A stretch of DNA of 64,000 nt from Archangium lansingense (GCF_026626635.1 NZ_JAPNKA010000001.1:10462501-10526500); one strand, 5' to 3'; counted from the stretch's first letter, positions 40,504-49,758 are shown. The notes: a model not told the origin generated them from the sequence alone. Translations and numbers: made by a program.

Positions 40504-41313
40504 CTACCGCACCCGCGTGCCGTGCGGCAGCGGGCTCGAGGTCTCCTCGGTGAACTCGAGGAAGCGCTCCATGTCGCGCACCGTCTCGTCCGTGGCGTGC
40601 GCTTCCGCGCTGAGCGCCTCAAGCTGCCGGTTGACGCTCTCGGGGTCCCGAATCGCGATGGACTGCTCGTGCGTCAGCCGCATCAGGTCCTCGATGCTCG
40701 CCAGCTGGTGGCTCACCATCTCGCGGCTCTCCCCTGCCTGCTCGAAGCGCGCCAGCCGCTTCTTGAGGATCTCCAGCCGCTTCTCCTTCACGTCCTTCAG
40801 CCGCGGGTTCGCCTCCTGCGCCAGCTCCGCCTCCAGCGAGCGCACATCCTTCTCCAGCGACTGCCGCTCCGACGAGTTGAGGTACGTGCGGTACTGATTC
40901 AGCGTGGAGATGAGCCGCAGGAACGACGTGAGCAACGCGTCCAGCCGCTGCTCGCTGCTGGCCGCTAGCACCCGCCCTCCGGGCAGCTTCGCGTAGTTGG
41001 CGAGGATCTTCTCCTTCAGCCCGACCAGCACCTGGTAGTGCTCGCGCTGCGAGGCGGCCAACTCCGACAGCAACGTGTCCACCTGCTTCTGTGCGGCCTC
41101 CTCGTCCTGCGCCTCTGGCGTGCGCGAGCGCACCGCCCGCTGGAAGCGCTTCGAGAAGGGCACCACCCCCAGGTACAGCGCCTCCGCCCCGAGCGCCACC
41201 AGCGCGGGCGTCGGATCCCCGGTCATCGCCGCCGAAGCCCCCGCGGTCAACAGCCCGACCAGGTTGGCGGGCAACAGGAGGGCAGCCTTGAAGAAGTTGG
41301 GAGTGCGGGCCAC
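40504..41313 (-). CDS. Membrane-associated coiled-coil protein of PspA operon
   Basis: A 269-residue protein. Two hydrophobic segments near the N-terminus (about 8-30 and 34-52) are followed by long helices with heptad-like patterns (about 65-260; for example QSLEKDVRSLEAELAQEANPRL). The family is not recognised, although it resembles proteins that partner PspA/IM30-type scaffolds. It starts with GTG after GAGGA. It is third in a minus-strand row after the PspA-like and binding-protein genes, 39 bases from the latter, and is probably co-transcribed. Confidence 0.75.
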   Translation of the reverse strand: MARTPNFFKAALLLPANLVGLLTAGASAAMTGDPTPALVALGAEALYLGVVPFSKRFQRAVRSRTPEAQDEEAAQKQVDTLLSELAASQREHYQVLVGLKEKILANYAKLPGGRVLAASSEQRLDALLTSFLRLISTLNQYRTYLNSSERQSLEKDVRSLEAELAQEANPRLKDVKEKRLEILKKRLARFEQAGESREMVSHQLASIEDLMRLTHEQSIAIRDPESVNRQLEALSAEAHATDETVRDMERFLEFTEETSSPLPHGTRVR

Positions 41314-41352
41314 GAAAGTCCTCGCCAGGGAGGCGCCTCACGGACAGAGGGC

Positions 41353-42540
41353 TCAGGGCCCTCGCGCCTCCGACACATATTTCAGCGCGCCGAGGTCGCG
41401 AGTGTCCTCGGCTGGCGGGGCCACCGCCGTGCGCCTGATCTTCTGGTAGAGCGCCGACGCGCTCTGAAAGAGCTCGTCATAGGTGACGGGCGCCTCGCCG
41501 GAAAGCCCGAAGAAGGCCCGATTGTCCGCCAGCGTCGTCGGAGGTGCGCTGCGGATGGCCTCGGTGGGGTCTCCCAGGTACGGCGCCACCTCGCCCAACA
41601 GCCGCGCCGCGGGCCCCGGGTCCTTCTGGACGCTGGCCCCCGCATCCAACAGCCCGCGGATGACGCGGCGGACCGCGTCCGGGTAGCGCGCAGCATAGTC
41701 ACCCCGAGCCACCAGCACAGTGGCCACCAGGTGGGGCGCATCCGCCGTGGTGGCCAGCACCGCGCCGCCCCGGTCCCTCGCCGCCAGCTCCACGTCGCCC
41801 CACAGCCCCGCCACCGCGTCTGCCCGGCCCTCGCGCAGCGCCCGGCCCGCATCCAGCGTGGAGGGCAGGTCCACCCATCGCACGTCCGTCATGCGCAGGC
41901 CCGCACGCGACAGCACCCACAGCGAGAAGTAGTACGAGGAGCCTGAGGCATACACACCCAGCCGCTTGCCACGCAGCGAGGCCAGGTCCGCCACCCCCAC
42001 CGCCGCCAGCGCCTCCTGCCCGCGACTGCGCCCCAGCAGCATCACCGTGCGCGGCGCCGCGTCCCGCAGCGACGGCAGCCAGGCCGCCAGCCGGTCCACC
42101 GAGATGGCCGCCATGTCCACCCCGCCATGCTCCGCGCCCACCGCCAGCGCCTGCCGCAGCTCCTCGTCAGTGGCGAAGACAACAGCCCGCGCGTCCATGG
42201 CGTAGGCCGTCTTCAGCAGGCCCTGCGCCGCGCCCGCCGGCACCTCGGGGTTGTCCAGCGTCGAGGCCCCGCCGGTGGCCAGCAGCAGCGCCGCCGCCGA
42301 GCCTCTCGCGGTGAAGCCAATGAGCGTGGGCCTCAGCGGCACCGAGGCCAGGTCCGCCACCGGGGCCGCCACTCCCGCGGGGAAGTCTCCTGGCGACAGG
42401 CGCACTGCCTCCTTCGCCGCCGGGAAGAACCGCGCCTGGAGCCTATCCAAGTACCCCAGCCGTGAGGCCAGCAGGTACCCCGCCCCCAGGAGGCACAACA
42501 CGAGGAACGGATAGAGGCCGGGTCCGCGTCGCAACGCCAT
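41353..42540 (-). CDS. Membrane-anchored NMT1/ThiY-like substrate-binding protein
   Basis: A 395-residue protein with a single uncleaved N-terminal membrane helix (about 10-27) and a periplasmic-binding-type-2 domain of the NMT1/SsuA/ThiY class (LRGKRLGVYASGSSYYFSLWVLSRAGL; DVRWVDLPSTLDAGRALREGRADAVAGLWG). An odd central feature is the RPTLIGFTARGSAAALLLATGG segment before the lobe. No ABC permease or ATPase gene adjoins it. It lies between the PspA-like gene and a coiled-coil membrane-protein gene, which suggests a sensor use of the fold rather than transport. Confidence 0.78.
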   Translation of the reverse strand: MALRRGPGLYPFLVLCLLGAGYLLASRLGYLDRLQARFFPAAKEAVRLSPGDFPAGVAAPVADLASVPLRPTLIGFTARGSAAALLLATGGASTLDNPEVPAGAAQGLLKTAYAMDARAVVFATDEELRQALAVGAEHGGVDMAAISVDRLAAWLPSLRDAAPRTVMLLGRSRGQEALAAVGVADLASLRGKRLGVYASGSSYYFSLWVLSRAGLRMTDVRWVDLPSTLDAGRALREGRADAVAGLWGDVELAARDRGGAVLATTADAPHLVATVLVARGDYAARYPDAVRRVIRGLLDAGASVQKDPGPAARLLGEVAPYLGDPTEAIRSAPPTTLADNRAFFGLSGEAPVTYDELFQSASALYQKIRRTAVAPPAEDTRDLGALKYVSEARGP

Positions 42541-42567
42541 CAGCTCGGCCTCCTCCGTCCCACGGGA

Positions 42568-43302
42568 CTACTTGATCTCCACCTTCTTGCCGATCGTCTT
42601 CTCCGTGCCGCCGCCCACCTCGGACACCGGCGCGGGGCTCTGCAGGCCCATCTCCATCTTCATCTGCTTGACGAGATCCATGGCCTGGAGGCGCTCGGCA
42701 TCCTCCTCGATCTGCACGGCCTGGTGGTCCACCGACTCGAGCGCCATCTGCATGCGCGCCTCGTTGACGGCGGCCTTCTCGTTGACCTTGCGCACCATCT
42801 CGTCGTGCGTGGCGTCGATGCCGGCCACCTGGAAGGACTCCATGGCGTCGGCGACCTTGGACTGCCACTGCGCGCGCCGCGCGTCGCGGATGGCGTTCAT
42901 CGCCTCCTGCGTCTTGCGGTCCTTCTCGCGCATGAAGGCCTTCTTCAGGTTCAGCGACTTCTCGTACGCCTGCTTGGCCGTCTCGAGCTGCTGCTCGTTA
43001 CGCTCCAGCGCCGCCTTCTCCGTCTGCAGCTTGGTGGCGTACTGCGCCGCCAGGTCGTCACGCCCCGCCTGGATGGCCGCCTTCACCTTCGCCGTCAGGT
43101 CGCGGATGTCATTCTTGTACTTGACGTTCTCCTTCTCCAGGAGCGTCAGGTTCGCCCGCACCATGGCGATGGACTCGTTCATCTTCGGGACCTGATCGTT
43201 CAGGTCACGGATGTTCTGCTCGAGAATGAGCTCCGGGTCCTCGATGGAGGAGACGAAGAATCCGAAGAAGCTGCGCATGGCCCTTGTGAACCGGTTCCAC
43301 AT
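42568..43302 (-). CDS. PspA/IM30 family protein
   Basis: A 244-residue coiled-coil protein of the PspA/Vipp1/IM30 family, which forms membrane-bound ESCRT-III-like scaffolds that protect the inner membrane. The N-terminal helix FTRAMRSFFGFFVSSIEDPELILEQ is followed by long helices (about 35-210) with the family pattern (E..D..A.....A...G..D.A...). The C-terminus ends in short polar sequence. GGAGG precedes the ATG. Upstream, no PspF/sigma-54 regulator is seen; the 187-base gap before the amidohydrolase gene should hold its promoter. Confidence 0.85.
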   Translation of the reverse strand: MWNRFTRAMRSFFGFFVSSIEDPELILEQNIRDLNDQVPKMNESIAMVRANLTLLEKENVKYKNDIRDLTAKVKAAIQAGRDDLAAQYATKLQTEKAALERNEQQLETAKQAYEKSLNLKKAFMREKDRKTQEAMNAIRDARRAQWQSKVADAMESFQVAGIDATHDEMVRKVNEKAAVNEARMQMALESVDHQAVQIEEDAERLQAMDLVKQMKMEMGLQSPAPVSEVGGGTEKTIGKKVEIK

Positions 43303-43444
43303 GGCGGGTGTCTACCTCCTGCAAATCGAAGTCTCGTGGGGACCTTACACCATCCCACCGTATTCCACGTATGACGAACGCCTTGGGCTTACGCTCGGCG
43401 AACGATGCTGATTGCCGAACGATACACCCACTTCCCAGGCTGGT

Positions 43445-43463
43445 TCGCTCGGAGTGCGAGCGA
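43445..43463. terminator. Hairpin downstream of amidohydrolase gene
   Basis: TCGCTCG (43445-43451) pairs with CGAGCGA (43457-43463) around GAGTG, about 27 bases beyond the stop of the leftward amidohydrolase gene at 43490. No T-run follows. It may separate that operon from the pspA promoter. Confidence 0.35.
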
Positions 43464-43489
43464 GCCCTACCCGTGACAAAACCGTGGTC

Positions 43490-44818
43490 TCAGCGAACCC
43501 GGGAGGTAATGCGCATGGAGTGCTGGCGGGCGCTCGAGGCCACGGAGGCCGCGTCCAGGGTCAGGAGGGCCCGGTCCTTGAGGACGGGCTTGCCGTCAAT
43601 GAGCACGTGGACCACGTCGGTGGAGCGGGCGGCATAGACGAGCGGGGAGAGCACGTCCCGGGGGTCCGCCGGGGTGGAGTGCAGACCTGACAGGTCCACC
43701 ACGGTGATGTCCGCGCGCTTGCCCTCCTCGATGGAGCCCAGCTCCGCCTCCAGGCCCAGCGCCCGGGCCCCGCCGAGCGTGGCCATCTCCAGCACGCGCT
43801 CGGGCGGCATGCCCCGAGGCCCCACCCGCGGCTTGTGCAGCAGCGCCGCCAGCCGCATCTCCATGAAGATGTCCAGGTTGTTGTTGCAGGGCGCGCCGTC
43901 CGCGCCGAGGCACACGGACACCCCCGCATCCAGCAGCTCGGGCACCGGGGCAATGCCCGAGGCCAGCTTGAGGTTGGAGCCGGGGCAGTGGCACACCACC
44001 GTGCGCGTGTCCCGCAGCAGCTGCTGCTCCTGCTCGGACACCCACACACAGTGGGCCAGCGTCACATGCGGGCCGGTGAGGCCCAGCTCGTGGAACCAGG
44101 CCACGTTGTCCCTGCCGGTGAGCTCGCGCACCGCCTGAATCTCGGAGCGGTTCTCGCTGGCGTGGGTGTGGATGCGCACGCCCTTCTCCCGGGACAGGCG
44201 CCCCACCTCGCGCATCAGCTTCTCCGTGCAGGAGAGGACGAAGCGCGGCGCGAAGGCATAGCGCAGCCGGTCGCCCTGCGTGCCGTGCCAGCGCTCCAGC
44301 AGCGCGAGGCTCTCGGCCAGCGAGGCCTCGGTGGACTCGTGCAGCCCGGTGGGCACGTCGGGCGCGTCCATCATCGCCTTGCCACCGGTGAGCCGGAAGC
44401 CGCAGTCCCGAGCGGACTCGAAGACGGCGTCGTAGTGGCGCACCGAGCCCATGTCGAGCGCCGCCGTGGCCCCCGAGCGGATGAGCTCCGCGAAGGTCAG
44501 GTCCGCCGAGGCCCGCATGGAGTCCGCGTCGTGCGCGGCCTCGAAGGGCCAGATGCGCTCACGCAGCCAGTCCAGCAGCTCCAGCCCATCCGCCCGGTTG
44601 CGGAACAGCGTCTGGCAGGCATGCAGGTGGCCATGGATGAGGCCGGGCAGGACGACCTTGCCGGTGACATCCAGCACGCGCAGGCCCCCGCCCCGCGTCC
44701 GGATGTTTCGTCCCACCCGAGCGATACGTCCATCCTGGATGAGGACATCGGCCTCCGCGAGCACCTCGCGCCCGCGGTTCATGGTCACAACGGTGCCGTT
44801 CGTGAGAAGCAGATCCAC
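43490..44818 (-). CDS. Amidohydrolase of the nucleoside-deaminase (TRZ/ATZ-like) group
   Basis: A 442-residue metal-dependent hydrolase. The TIM-barrel metal motif is HGHLH (62-66), followed by HTHASE near 216-221, a His in LAHC and the late Asp in LGADGAPCNNNLD. This is the pattern of cytosine/guanine deaminase-like and S-adenosylhomocysteine/methylthioadenosine deaminase-like enzymes. The composite N- and C-terminal beta domain (residues 1-55; KRADITVVDL) is also present. It is nine bases from the cytidine-deaminase gene, so a nucleobase or nucleoside deaminase role fits. The exact substrate is not decided. Confidence 0.82.
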   Translation of the reverse strand: MDLLLTNGTVVTMNRGREVLAEADVLIQDGRIARVGRNIRTRGGGLRVLDVTGKVVLPGLIHGHLHACQTLFRNRADGLELLDWLRERIWPFEAAHDADSMRASADLTFAELIRSGATAALDMGSVRHYDAVFESARDCGFRLTGGKAMMDAPDVPTGLHESTEASLAESLALLERWHGTQGDRLRYAFAPRFVLSCTEKLMREVGRLSREKGVRIHTHASENRSEIQAVRELTGRDNVAWFHELGLTGPHVTLAHCVWVSEQEQQLLRDTRTVVCHCPGSNLKLASGIAPVPELLDAGVSVCLGADGAPCNNNLDIFMEMRLAALLHKPRVGPRGMPPERVLEMATLGGARALGLEAELGSIEEGKRADITVVDLSGLHSTPADPRDVLSPLVYAARSTDVVHVLIDGKPVLKDRALLTLDAASVASSARQHSMRITSRVR

Positions 44819-44827
44819 GAGGGCACT

Positions 44828-45232
44828 CTAGAGGAAATCGCTGGTGAAGGCGTGGGGGAGCAGCTCCCCCAGCGAGTAGCGCGCCTCATCCCCCTTGAGG
44901 TTGCGGCTGCGCACGGGCAGATCCTTCGTGGCGAACTCCAGCATCACCTGCCGGCACATGCCGCACGGCGGGCACGGAGTGGGCGTGTCCACCACGATGG
45001 CCACCGCCACCGGCTTGCTCCGCCCCTGCGCCACTCCGGCCGCGAACGCACCGCGCTCGGCACATACGGACAGTCCGTACGAGGAGTTCTCCACGTTACA
45101 GCCCGCCACCACCGAGCCGTCCGCGTAGAGGATCGCCGCCCCTACCGGAAACTTCGAATACGGCGCATGGGCGCGCTCTCGTACCTTCTTCGCCGCCTCG
45201 AACAACTGCTCCCAGGGAATCTCCGCACTCAT
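44828..45232 (-). CDS. cdd: Cytidine deaminase
   Basis: A 134-residue enzyme that converts cytidine and deoxycytidine to uridine and deoxyuridine with zinc. The zinc and catalytic residues are C57-A-E59 (CAERGAF) and C87/C90 (PCPPCGMCRQ). NVENSSYGL at 46-54 binds the nucleoside. The length is that of the small tetrameric type. The ATG overlaps the stop of the PilZ gene by four bases. It lies in a minus-strand cluster with deoA upstream and the deaminase-like gene downstream. Confidence 0.95.
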   Translation of the reverse strand: MSAEIPWEQLFEAAKKVRERAHAPYSKFPVGAAILYADGSVVAGCNVENSSYGLSVCAERGAFAAGVAQGRSKPVAVAIVVDTPTPCPPCGMCRQVMLEFATKDLPVRSRNLKGDEARYSLGELLPHAFTSDFL

Positions 45233-45609
45233 GCTCCATTTCCTCCCTTGGACTCCGCCAGCTCGAGGTCGTCGAGGTAGCGCGCAATGAGCAACTCTGT
45301 CTCCGCCGGCAGGTCCAGGTAGCGCACGTGCGCCGACGTGCCGCGTGAGCCATGGCCCACGTGCAGCACCTCGCCGCGCACCTGGATCTCCTCACTGGAG
45401 CCGGGCAGCGTGAAGCGAGCCTCCACCTTCGTGCCCACCGACATGGCGGCGCCGAACCAGGCAAAGCCCCCGAGCGAGATGTTGCCCTCTCGCGAGTCGA
45501 ACGGAAGTGACGTGTTCTCCCGCCTGACGCGGATGCGCATTGGCACCCGGGGAGATTCACGCCGGTCCTCCGCCGGCCGCTGGCTACCATCCTTGGACTG
45601 CTCGCTCAT
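45229..45609 (-). CDS. PilZ-domain protein
   Basis: A 126-residue protein with a single PilZ domain. R17xxxR21 (RRESPR) and N43xS45xxG48 (NISLGG) are the two c-di-GMP-contacting motifs; the leading Asn is an accepted variant of (D/N)xSxxG, so binding is likely. It has no other domain. It lies between deoA and cdd and shares a four-base ATGA overlap with cdd, an unexpected place for a second-messenger receptor. Myxobacterial PilZ proteins often influence motility, but no such link can be read here. Confidence 0.85.
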   Translation of the reverse strand: MSEQSKDGSQRPAEDRRESPRVPMRIRVRRENTSLPFDSREGNISLGGFAWFGAAMSVGTKVEARFTLPGSSEEIQVRGEVLHVGHGSRGTSAHVRYLDLPAETELLIARYLDDLELAESKGGNGA

Positions 45610-45726
45610 GCTTTGCTCGCTCCCGCACGGGCCACCGTGGCTCCATCATACCCACCCCCGAGCCCTCCGCACGGACTCACGGAGGCGGGTGTGGAATCGG
45701 TGACCCCGACACATCGCGTCGCGAGG

Positions 45727-47034
45727 TTACTCCAGCCGCTCGATGACCAAGGGTCGGGGGGCGGGAGCCTGGGGCCCGAAGTGGTACGCCGCGTTCAGCC
45801 GCGCCTTCACCTCCTCCAGCGGAGCCGGGTCGTTGTAGTGCACCCGCACCACGGGCTCCCCTGCCTTGACGGCCTCGCCCTCCTTGCGCAGCAGGGTGAA
45901 GCCCACGGCCGGGTCGATGACGCTGTCCACCCGCTGGCGTCCGGCCCCCAGCGCCACCGCCGCCAGGCCCACCGCCTCCGTGTCGATGACGGTGACGAAG
46001 CCGTCCTTCGGAGCCACCACCACGTCCACGGTGGAGCGCGCCTGGGGCAGCCGCGAGTAGTCGTCGATGGCGCGCGGGTCTCCTCCCTGGGCCTGGACGA
46101 TCTCCTTCAGCTTGCGCACCGCGCTCCCATCCGCCATCACCTTCCCCAGCTTCTGACGCGCCTCGGCGACGGAGGCCGCCTTGCCCCCCAGCACCAACAT
46201 CTCGGCGGTGAGGGCCAGCGTCACCTCGGTGTAGTCCGCCGGAGCCCGGCCGTGCAGCATCTCCACGGCCTCGATGATCTCCAGCGCGTTGCCCACCGCG
46301 CGACCCAGCGGCTGGTTCATGTCCGTGAGCAGCGCCGTCACCTTGCGCCCCATCTCCGCGCCGATGCCGATCATCGTCCGGGCCAGCACGCGCGCATCCT
46401 CCGCAGTCTTCATGAAGGCGCCGCTGCCCACCTTGATATCCAGCACCAGGGCGTTGATGCCCTCTGCCAGCTTCTTGCTCATGATGGAGCTGGCGATGAG
46501 CGGGATGCAGTCCACCGTGGCCGTCACGTCCCGCAGCGCGTAGAGCTTCTTGTCCGCGGGGGCGATGGCGTCCGTCTGGCTGATGAGGCAGCACCCCACC
46601 TCGCGCACCAGCCGGCGGTACTCGGGCACCGGCACATCCATCTTGAAACCGGGGATGGACAGCAGCTTGTCCACCGTCCCTCCGGTGTGCCCCAGGCCCC
46701 GGCCGGAGATCATCGGCACCGGCACGCCACAGGCCGCCGCCAGGGGCGCCAGACTCACCGACACCTTATCACCCACCCCGCCCGTGGAGTGCTTGTCCAC
46801 CTTCACGCCCGGTGTATCCGACAGGTCCACCACCTCGCCGGACTCGAGCATGGCCCGCGCCCAGGCGCCCAGCTCCACCGAGTCCAGTCCTCGGAAGAAC
46901 ACCGCCATGCACAGGGCGGACATCTGGTAGTCCGGCACCTCGCCCGCCGTATACGCCTCGATGAACGCCCGGATGTCCTCGGGCGCCAGACGCTTTCCAT
47001 CCCGCTTGGCCTTGATGAGCTCGTAGGGTCTCAC
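45727..47034 (-). CDS. deoA: Pyrimidine-nucleoside/thymidine phosphorylase
   Basis: A 435-residue enzyme that phosphorolyses thymidine, deoxyuridine or uridine to base and (deoxy)ribose-1-phosphate. The signature regions are KHSTGGVGDKVS and SGRGLGHTGGTVDKL, with ITxxIMSKKLAEGI- and DIKVGSGAFMKT-type segments and a C-terminal alpha/beta hammerhead domain. GTG at 47034 gives the usual MRPYELIKAKRDG start and a typical length, although no good ribosome site is visible. Whether it prefers thymidine or uridine is not decided. It diverges from the nucleoside-type ABC transporter with a 74-base gap. Confidence 0.93.
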   Translation of the reverse strand: MRPYELIKAKRDGKRLAPEDIRAFIEAYTAGEVPDYQMSALCMAVFFRGLDSVELGAWARAMLESGEVVDLSDTPGVKVDKHSTGGVGDKVSVSLAPLAAACGVPVPMISGRGLGHTGGTVDKLLSIPGFKMDVPVPEYRRLVREVGCCLISQTDAIAPADKKLYALRDVTATVDCIPLIASSIMSKKLAEGINALVLDIKVGSGAFMKTAEDARVLARTMIGIGAEMGRKVTALLTDMNQPLGRAVGNALEIIEAVEMLHGRAPADYTEVTLALTAEMLVLGGKAASVAEARQKLGKVMADGSAVRKLKEIVQAQGGDPRAIDDYSRLPQARSTVDVVVAPKDGFVTVIDTEAVGLAAVALGAGRQRVDSVIDPAVGFTLLRKEGEAVKAGEPVVRVHYNDPAPLEEVKARLNAAYHFGPQAPAPRPLVIERLE

Positions 47035-47108
47035 GGGGAGAGGCCATAGCAGGAAGCCGGGCGGGCGTGTACGCCATCCTGCCATCCATCTGATAAAGGT
47101 GGACTGTC

Positions 47109-48629
47109 TTGATCTCCCTCCGGAACATCCACAAGCGCTTCGGCGCCGTGACCGCCCTGGACGACGTGTCGCTGGACATCGGTACCGGGGAGGTGCTCGC
47201 CCTGGTAGGCGAGAACGGCGCCGGCAAGTCCACCCTGATGAACGTCCTCTACGGGCTCTACCAGGCCGACTCCGGCGACGTGCTGGTGAACGGCCAGCCG
47301 GTCCGCCTGCGCAGCCCCCGGGACGCCATCGCCAAGGGGATTGGCATGGTGCACCAGCACTTCATGCTCGTGCCCACCCTGACGGTGGCGGAGAACGTGG
47401 TGCTCGGCCGCGAGCCCTCGCGCTGGGGCCGGATGGACCTGGACCGGGCCTGCCAGGAGGTGGCCGCCACCTGCGAGCGCTTCGGCTTCAAGCTGGACCC
47501 GCGCGCCCGGGTGGACACCCTCACCGTGGGCTCGCAGCAGAAGGTGGAGATCGTCAAGGCGCTGCACCGGGGTGCCCAGGTGCTCATCCTCGACGAGCCC
47601 ACCGCCGTGCTCACCCCCCAGGAGGCGGATGACCTCTTCCGGGTGGCGCGCGAGCTGGCGGCTGGAGGGCGCACCGTCGTCTTCATCAGCCACAAGCTGC
47701 GCGAGGTGCTCAGCGTGGCCGAGCGGGTGGCAGTGATGCGGCGCGGCCGGCTCGTCGCCGAGGTGCGCTCCGCCAATACCCGCCCCGAAGAGCTGGCCGC
47801 GCTGATGGTGGGCGAGTCGCGCGTTCCCCATGCCGAGGCCCAGACGTACCACCCGCCCGGAGGCGAGCGGCTGCTGGAGGCCAAGGACTTGCGGGCCCGG
47901 GGCTCCGACGGCCGGCCGGCGCTGCGCGGGGCGTCCCTGGAGGTGCACGCGGGGGAGATCGTCGGCATCGCCGGGGTGGATGGCAACGGCCAGCGCGAGC
48001 TCGCCGAGGTGCTCACCGGCCTGCGCGCGCTGGACGGAGGCGGAGGCAACCTGCTGGGCAAGCCGCTCACGGGGCTGACCCCCGCCGAGGCCCGGCGCCG
48101 AGGGGTGGGCCATGTGCCCGAGGACCGGCTGTGGCGCGCGGTGGTGAAGGCCATGACGGTGGAGGAGAACGTGGCCCTGGGGCGGCAGCAGCAGGCGCCC
48201 TTCGCCCGGGGTCTCCAGGTGGACTTCGCGGGCCGGCGCGAGCGCACCCAGGCGCTGCTCAAGGCCTATGACGTGAGGCCGCCGGATCCCGAGGTGCCGT
48301 TGCAGGCGCTCTCCGGAGGCAACCAGCAGAAGGTGGTGGTGGCGCGCGAGCTGGACGCGTCGCCGAAGCTGCTGGTGGTGGTGCAGCCCACGCGCGGCCT
48401 GGACATCGGCGCGGTGGGGCAGGTGCAGGCGAAGCTGCGCGAGGCGCGGGACAGGGGAGCAGGCGTGGTGCTCGTCTCGTTGGATTTGGAGGAAGTCCTG
48501 GCCCTGGCGGATCGCATCTACGTCTTCTTCGAGGGGCGTATCACCGGCACCTTCACCCGGCCGGAGTTCGACGAGCGGGAGATTGGCCGGCGGATGCTCG
48601 GCACCAGCGGGGAGGTGGCACATGGGTGA
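47109..48629 (+). CDS. ABC transporter ATPase of the nucleoside (BmpA-associated) type
   Basis: A 506-residue protein with two ABC modules in one chain, as in ribose/nucleoside importers. Module 1 has GENGAGKST and ILDEPTAVLTP. Module 2 has the expected degenerate P-loop GVDGNGQRE and LSGGNQQK with VVVQPTRGLD. This layout and the permease pair after it match the NupO/YufO group that imports purine and pyrimidine nucleosides. It starts with TTG after AAGGTGG. The substrate-binding lipoprotein normally found beside it is absent from the window. Confidence 0.9.
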   Translation: MISLRNIHKRFGAVTALDDVSLDIGTGEVLALVGENGAGKSTLMNVLYGLYQADSGDVLVNGQPVRLRSPRDAIAKGIGMVHQHFMLVPTLTVAENVVLGREPSRWGRMDLDRACQEVAATCERFGFKLDPRARVDTLTVGSQQKVEIVKALHRGAQVLILDEPTAVLTPQEADDLFRVARELAAGGRTVVFISHKLREVLSVAERVAVMRRGRLVAEVRSANTRPEELAALMVGESRVPHAEAQTYHPPGGERLLEAKDLRARGSDGRPALRGASLEVHAGEIVGIAGVDGNGQRELAEVLTGLRALDGGGGNLLGKPLTGLTPAEARRRGVGHVPEDRLWRAVVKAMTVEENVALGRQQQAPFARGLQVDFAGRRERTQALLKAYDVRPPDPEVPLQALSGGNQQKVVVARELDASPKLLVVVQPTRGLDIGAVGQVQAKLREARDRGAGVVLVSLDLEEVLALADRIYVFFEGRITGTFTRPEFDEREIGRRMLGTSGEVAHG

Positions 48630-49758
48630 GCGGTTGCGCGCGGTGCTGCCCTCCATCTTTTCCGTGTTCCTGGCCCTGGCCGTGTGCTGGGGGTTCATCG
48701 CCCTCACGCGCGACCCGGAGGTCGCCAGCGAGGCCTACCTCCAGATGCTCCGCGGTGGCCTGGGCGATTGGTCCATGTACCTCGAGGGCGGGCGCGTCAC
48801 CGTGCTCACCCGGCCCATCGGCGAGGCCGCCATCAAGGCCGCCCTGCTGCTGCTCACCGGCCTGTCGGTGACGGTGGCCTTCAAGGTGGGCCTCTTCAAC
48901 ATCGGCGCTCAGGGGCAGATGCTGGTGGGCGCGCTCGCGGCGGCGGTGGTCGGCGCTCAGCTGTCGCTGCCTGCCGTGCTGCACATCCCGGCGGCGGTGC
49001 TCGCGGCATGCATGGCGGGAGGCCTGTGGGCGCTCATCGCCGCGGCGCTCAAGCTCACCCGAGGCGTCCACGAGGTCATCTCCACCATCATGCTCAACTG
49101 GGTGGCGGTGAGCCTGGTGGACAACTGGCTGGCGGTAGGCCCCTTGCGCGCCGGCGCTGGCACCCACCTCTCCACCACGGGCACCGCGGAGATCGCCACC
49201 AGCGCGCAGCTCCCCCGGCTGCTCGGGGAGATGTCCCGCCTGCACCTCGGCTTCCCCCTGGCGCTGGCGGTGGCATTGGCCATCTGGGTGTGGCTCTCGC
49301 GGCTGCGCTCGGGCTTCGAGACGCGCGCGGTGGGCCTGGGCTCCGAGGCGGCTCGAGCCGCGGGCATTCCGGTGGCGCGGCGCACCGCCCAGGCCATGGG
49401 ACTGGCCGGAGCGCTCGCGGGCATGGCCGGCGCGGTGCTCGTGCTGGGCACCGAGTACAAGTACCCGGGCTCGCTGGGCGCCCCCTACGGCTTCGACGGC
49501 ATCGCCATCTCGCTCATCGGCGGCAACCACCCGCTGGGTGTGGCGCTGTCCGCCCTCTTCTTCGGAGCGCTGCGCGCAGGAGGCACGCGCATGCAGCTGC
49601 TCGGCGTGCACAAGAGCTACCCCGAGCTCATCCAGGGCCTGGCGCTGCTCTTCGTCGCGGGCCGGCTGGTGTGGCTCTCGCTGCTGCGCCCGCGAAAGGT
49701 CGTGCCCGTAGCGCCCCAGAAGCAGCCGGCACCGAGCCCGGAGGTGCCCCGTGCTTGA
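48622..49758 (+). CDS. ABC transporter permease 1 (nucleoside type)
   Basis: A 378-residue inner-membrane permease with about nine membrane segments. The family motif region includes TVAFKVGLFNIGAQGQ and EVISTIMLNW, and GTEYKYPGSLGAPYGFDGIAISLIGG near 290-315. It resembles NupP/YufP. ATG at 48622 overlaps the stop of the ATPase gene by eight bases, with GGAGGT five bases upstream. It pairs with the second permease downstream to form the membrane channel. Confidence 0.9.
   Translation: MGERLRAVLPSIFSVFLALAVCWGFIALTRDPEVASEAYLQMLRGGLGDWSMYLEGGRVTVLTRPIGEAAIKAALLLLTGLSVTVAFKVGLFNIGAQGQMLVGALAAAVVGAQLSLPAVLHIPAAVLAACMAGGLWALIAAALKLTRGVHEVISTIMLNWVAVSLVDNWLAVGPLRAGAGTHLSTTGTAEIATSAQLPRLLGEMSRLHLGFPLALAVALAIWVWLSRLRSGFETRAVGLGSEAARAAGIPVARRTAQAMGLAGALAGMAGAVLVLGTEYKYPGSLGAPYGFDGIAISLIGGNHPLGVALSALFFGALRAGGTRMQLLGVHKSYPELIQGLALLFVAGRLVWLSLLRPRKVVPVAPQKQPAPSPEVPRA

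Noticed and set aside
45229..45609. Loss of the Asp in the PilZ DxSxxG motif as a sign of a non-binding protein
   Set aside because: Asn at that place is part of the accepted (D/N)xSxxG motif, so c-di-GMP binding is still expected.
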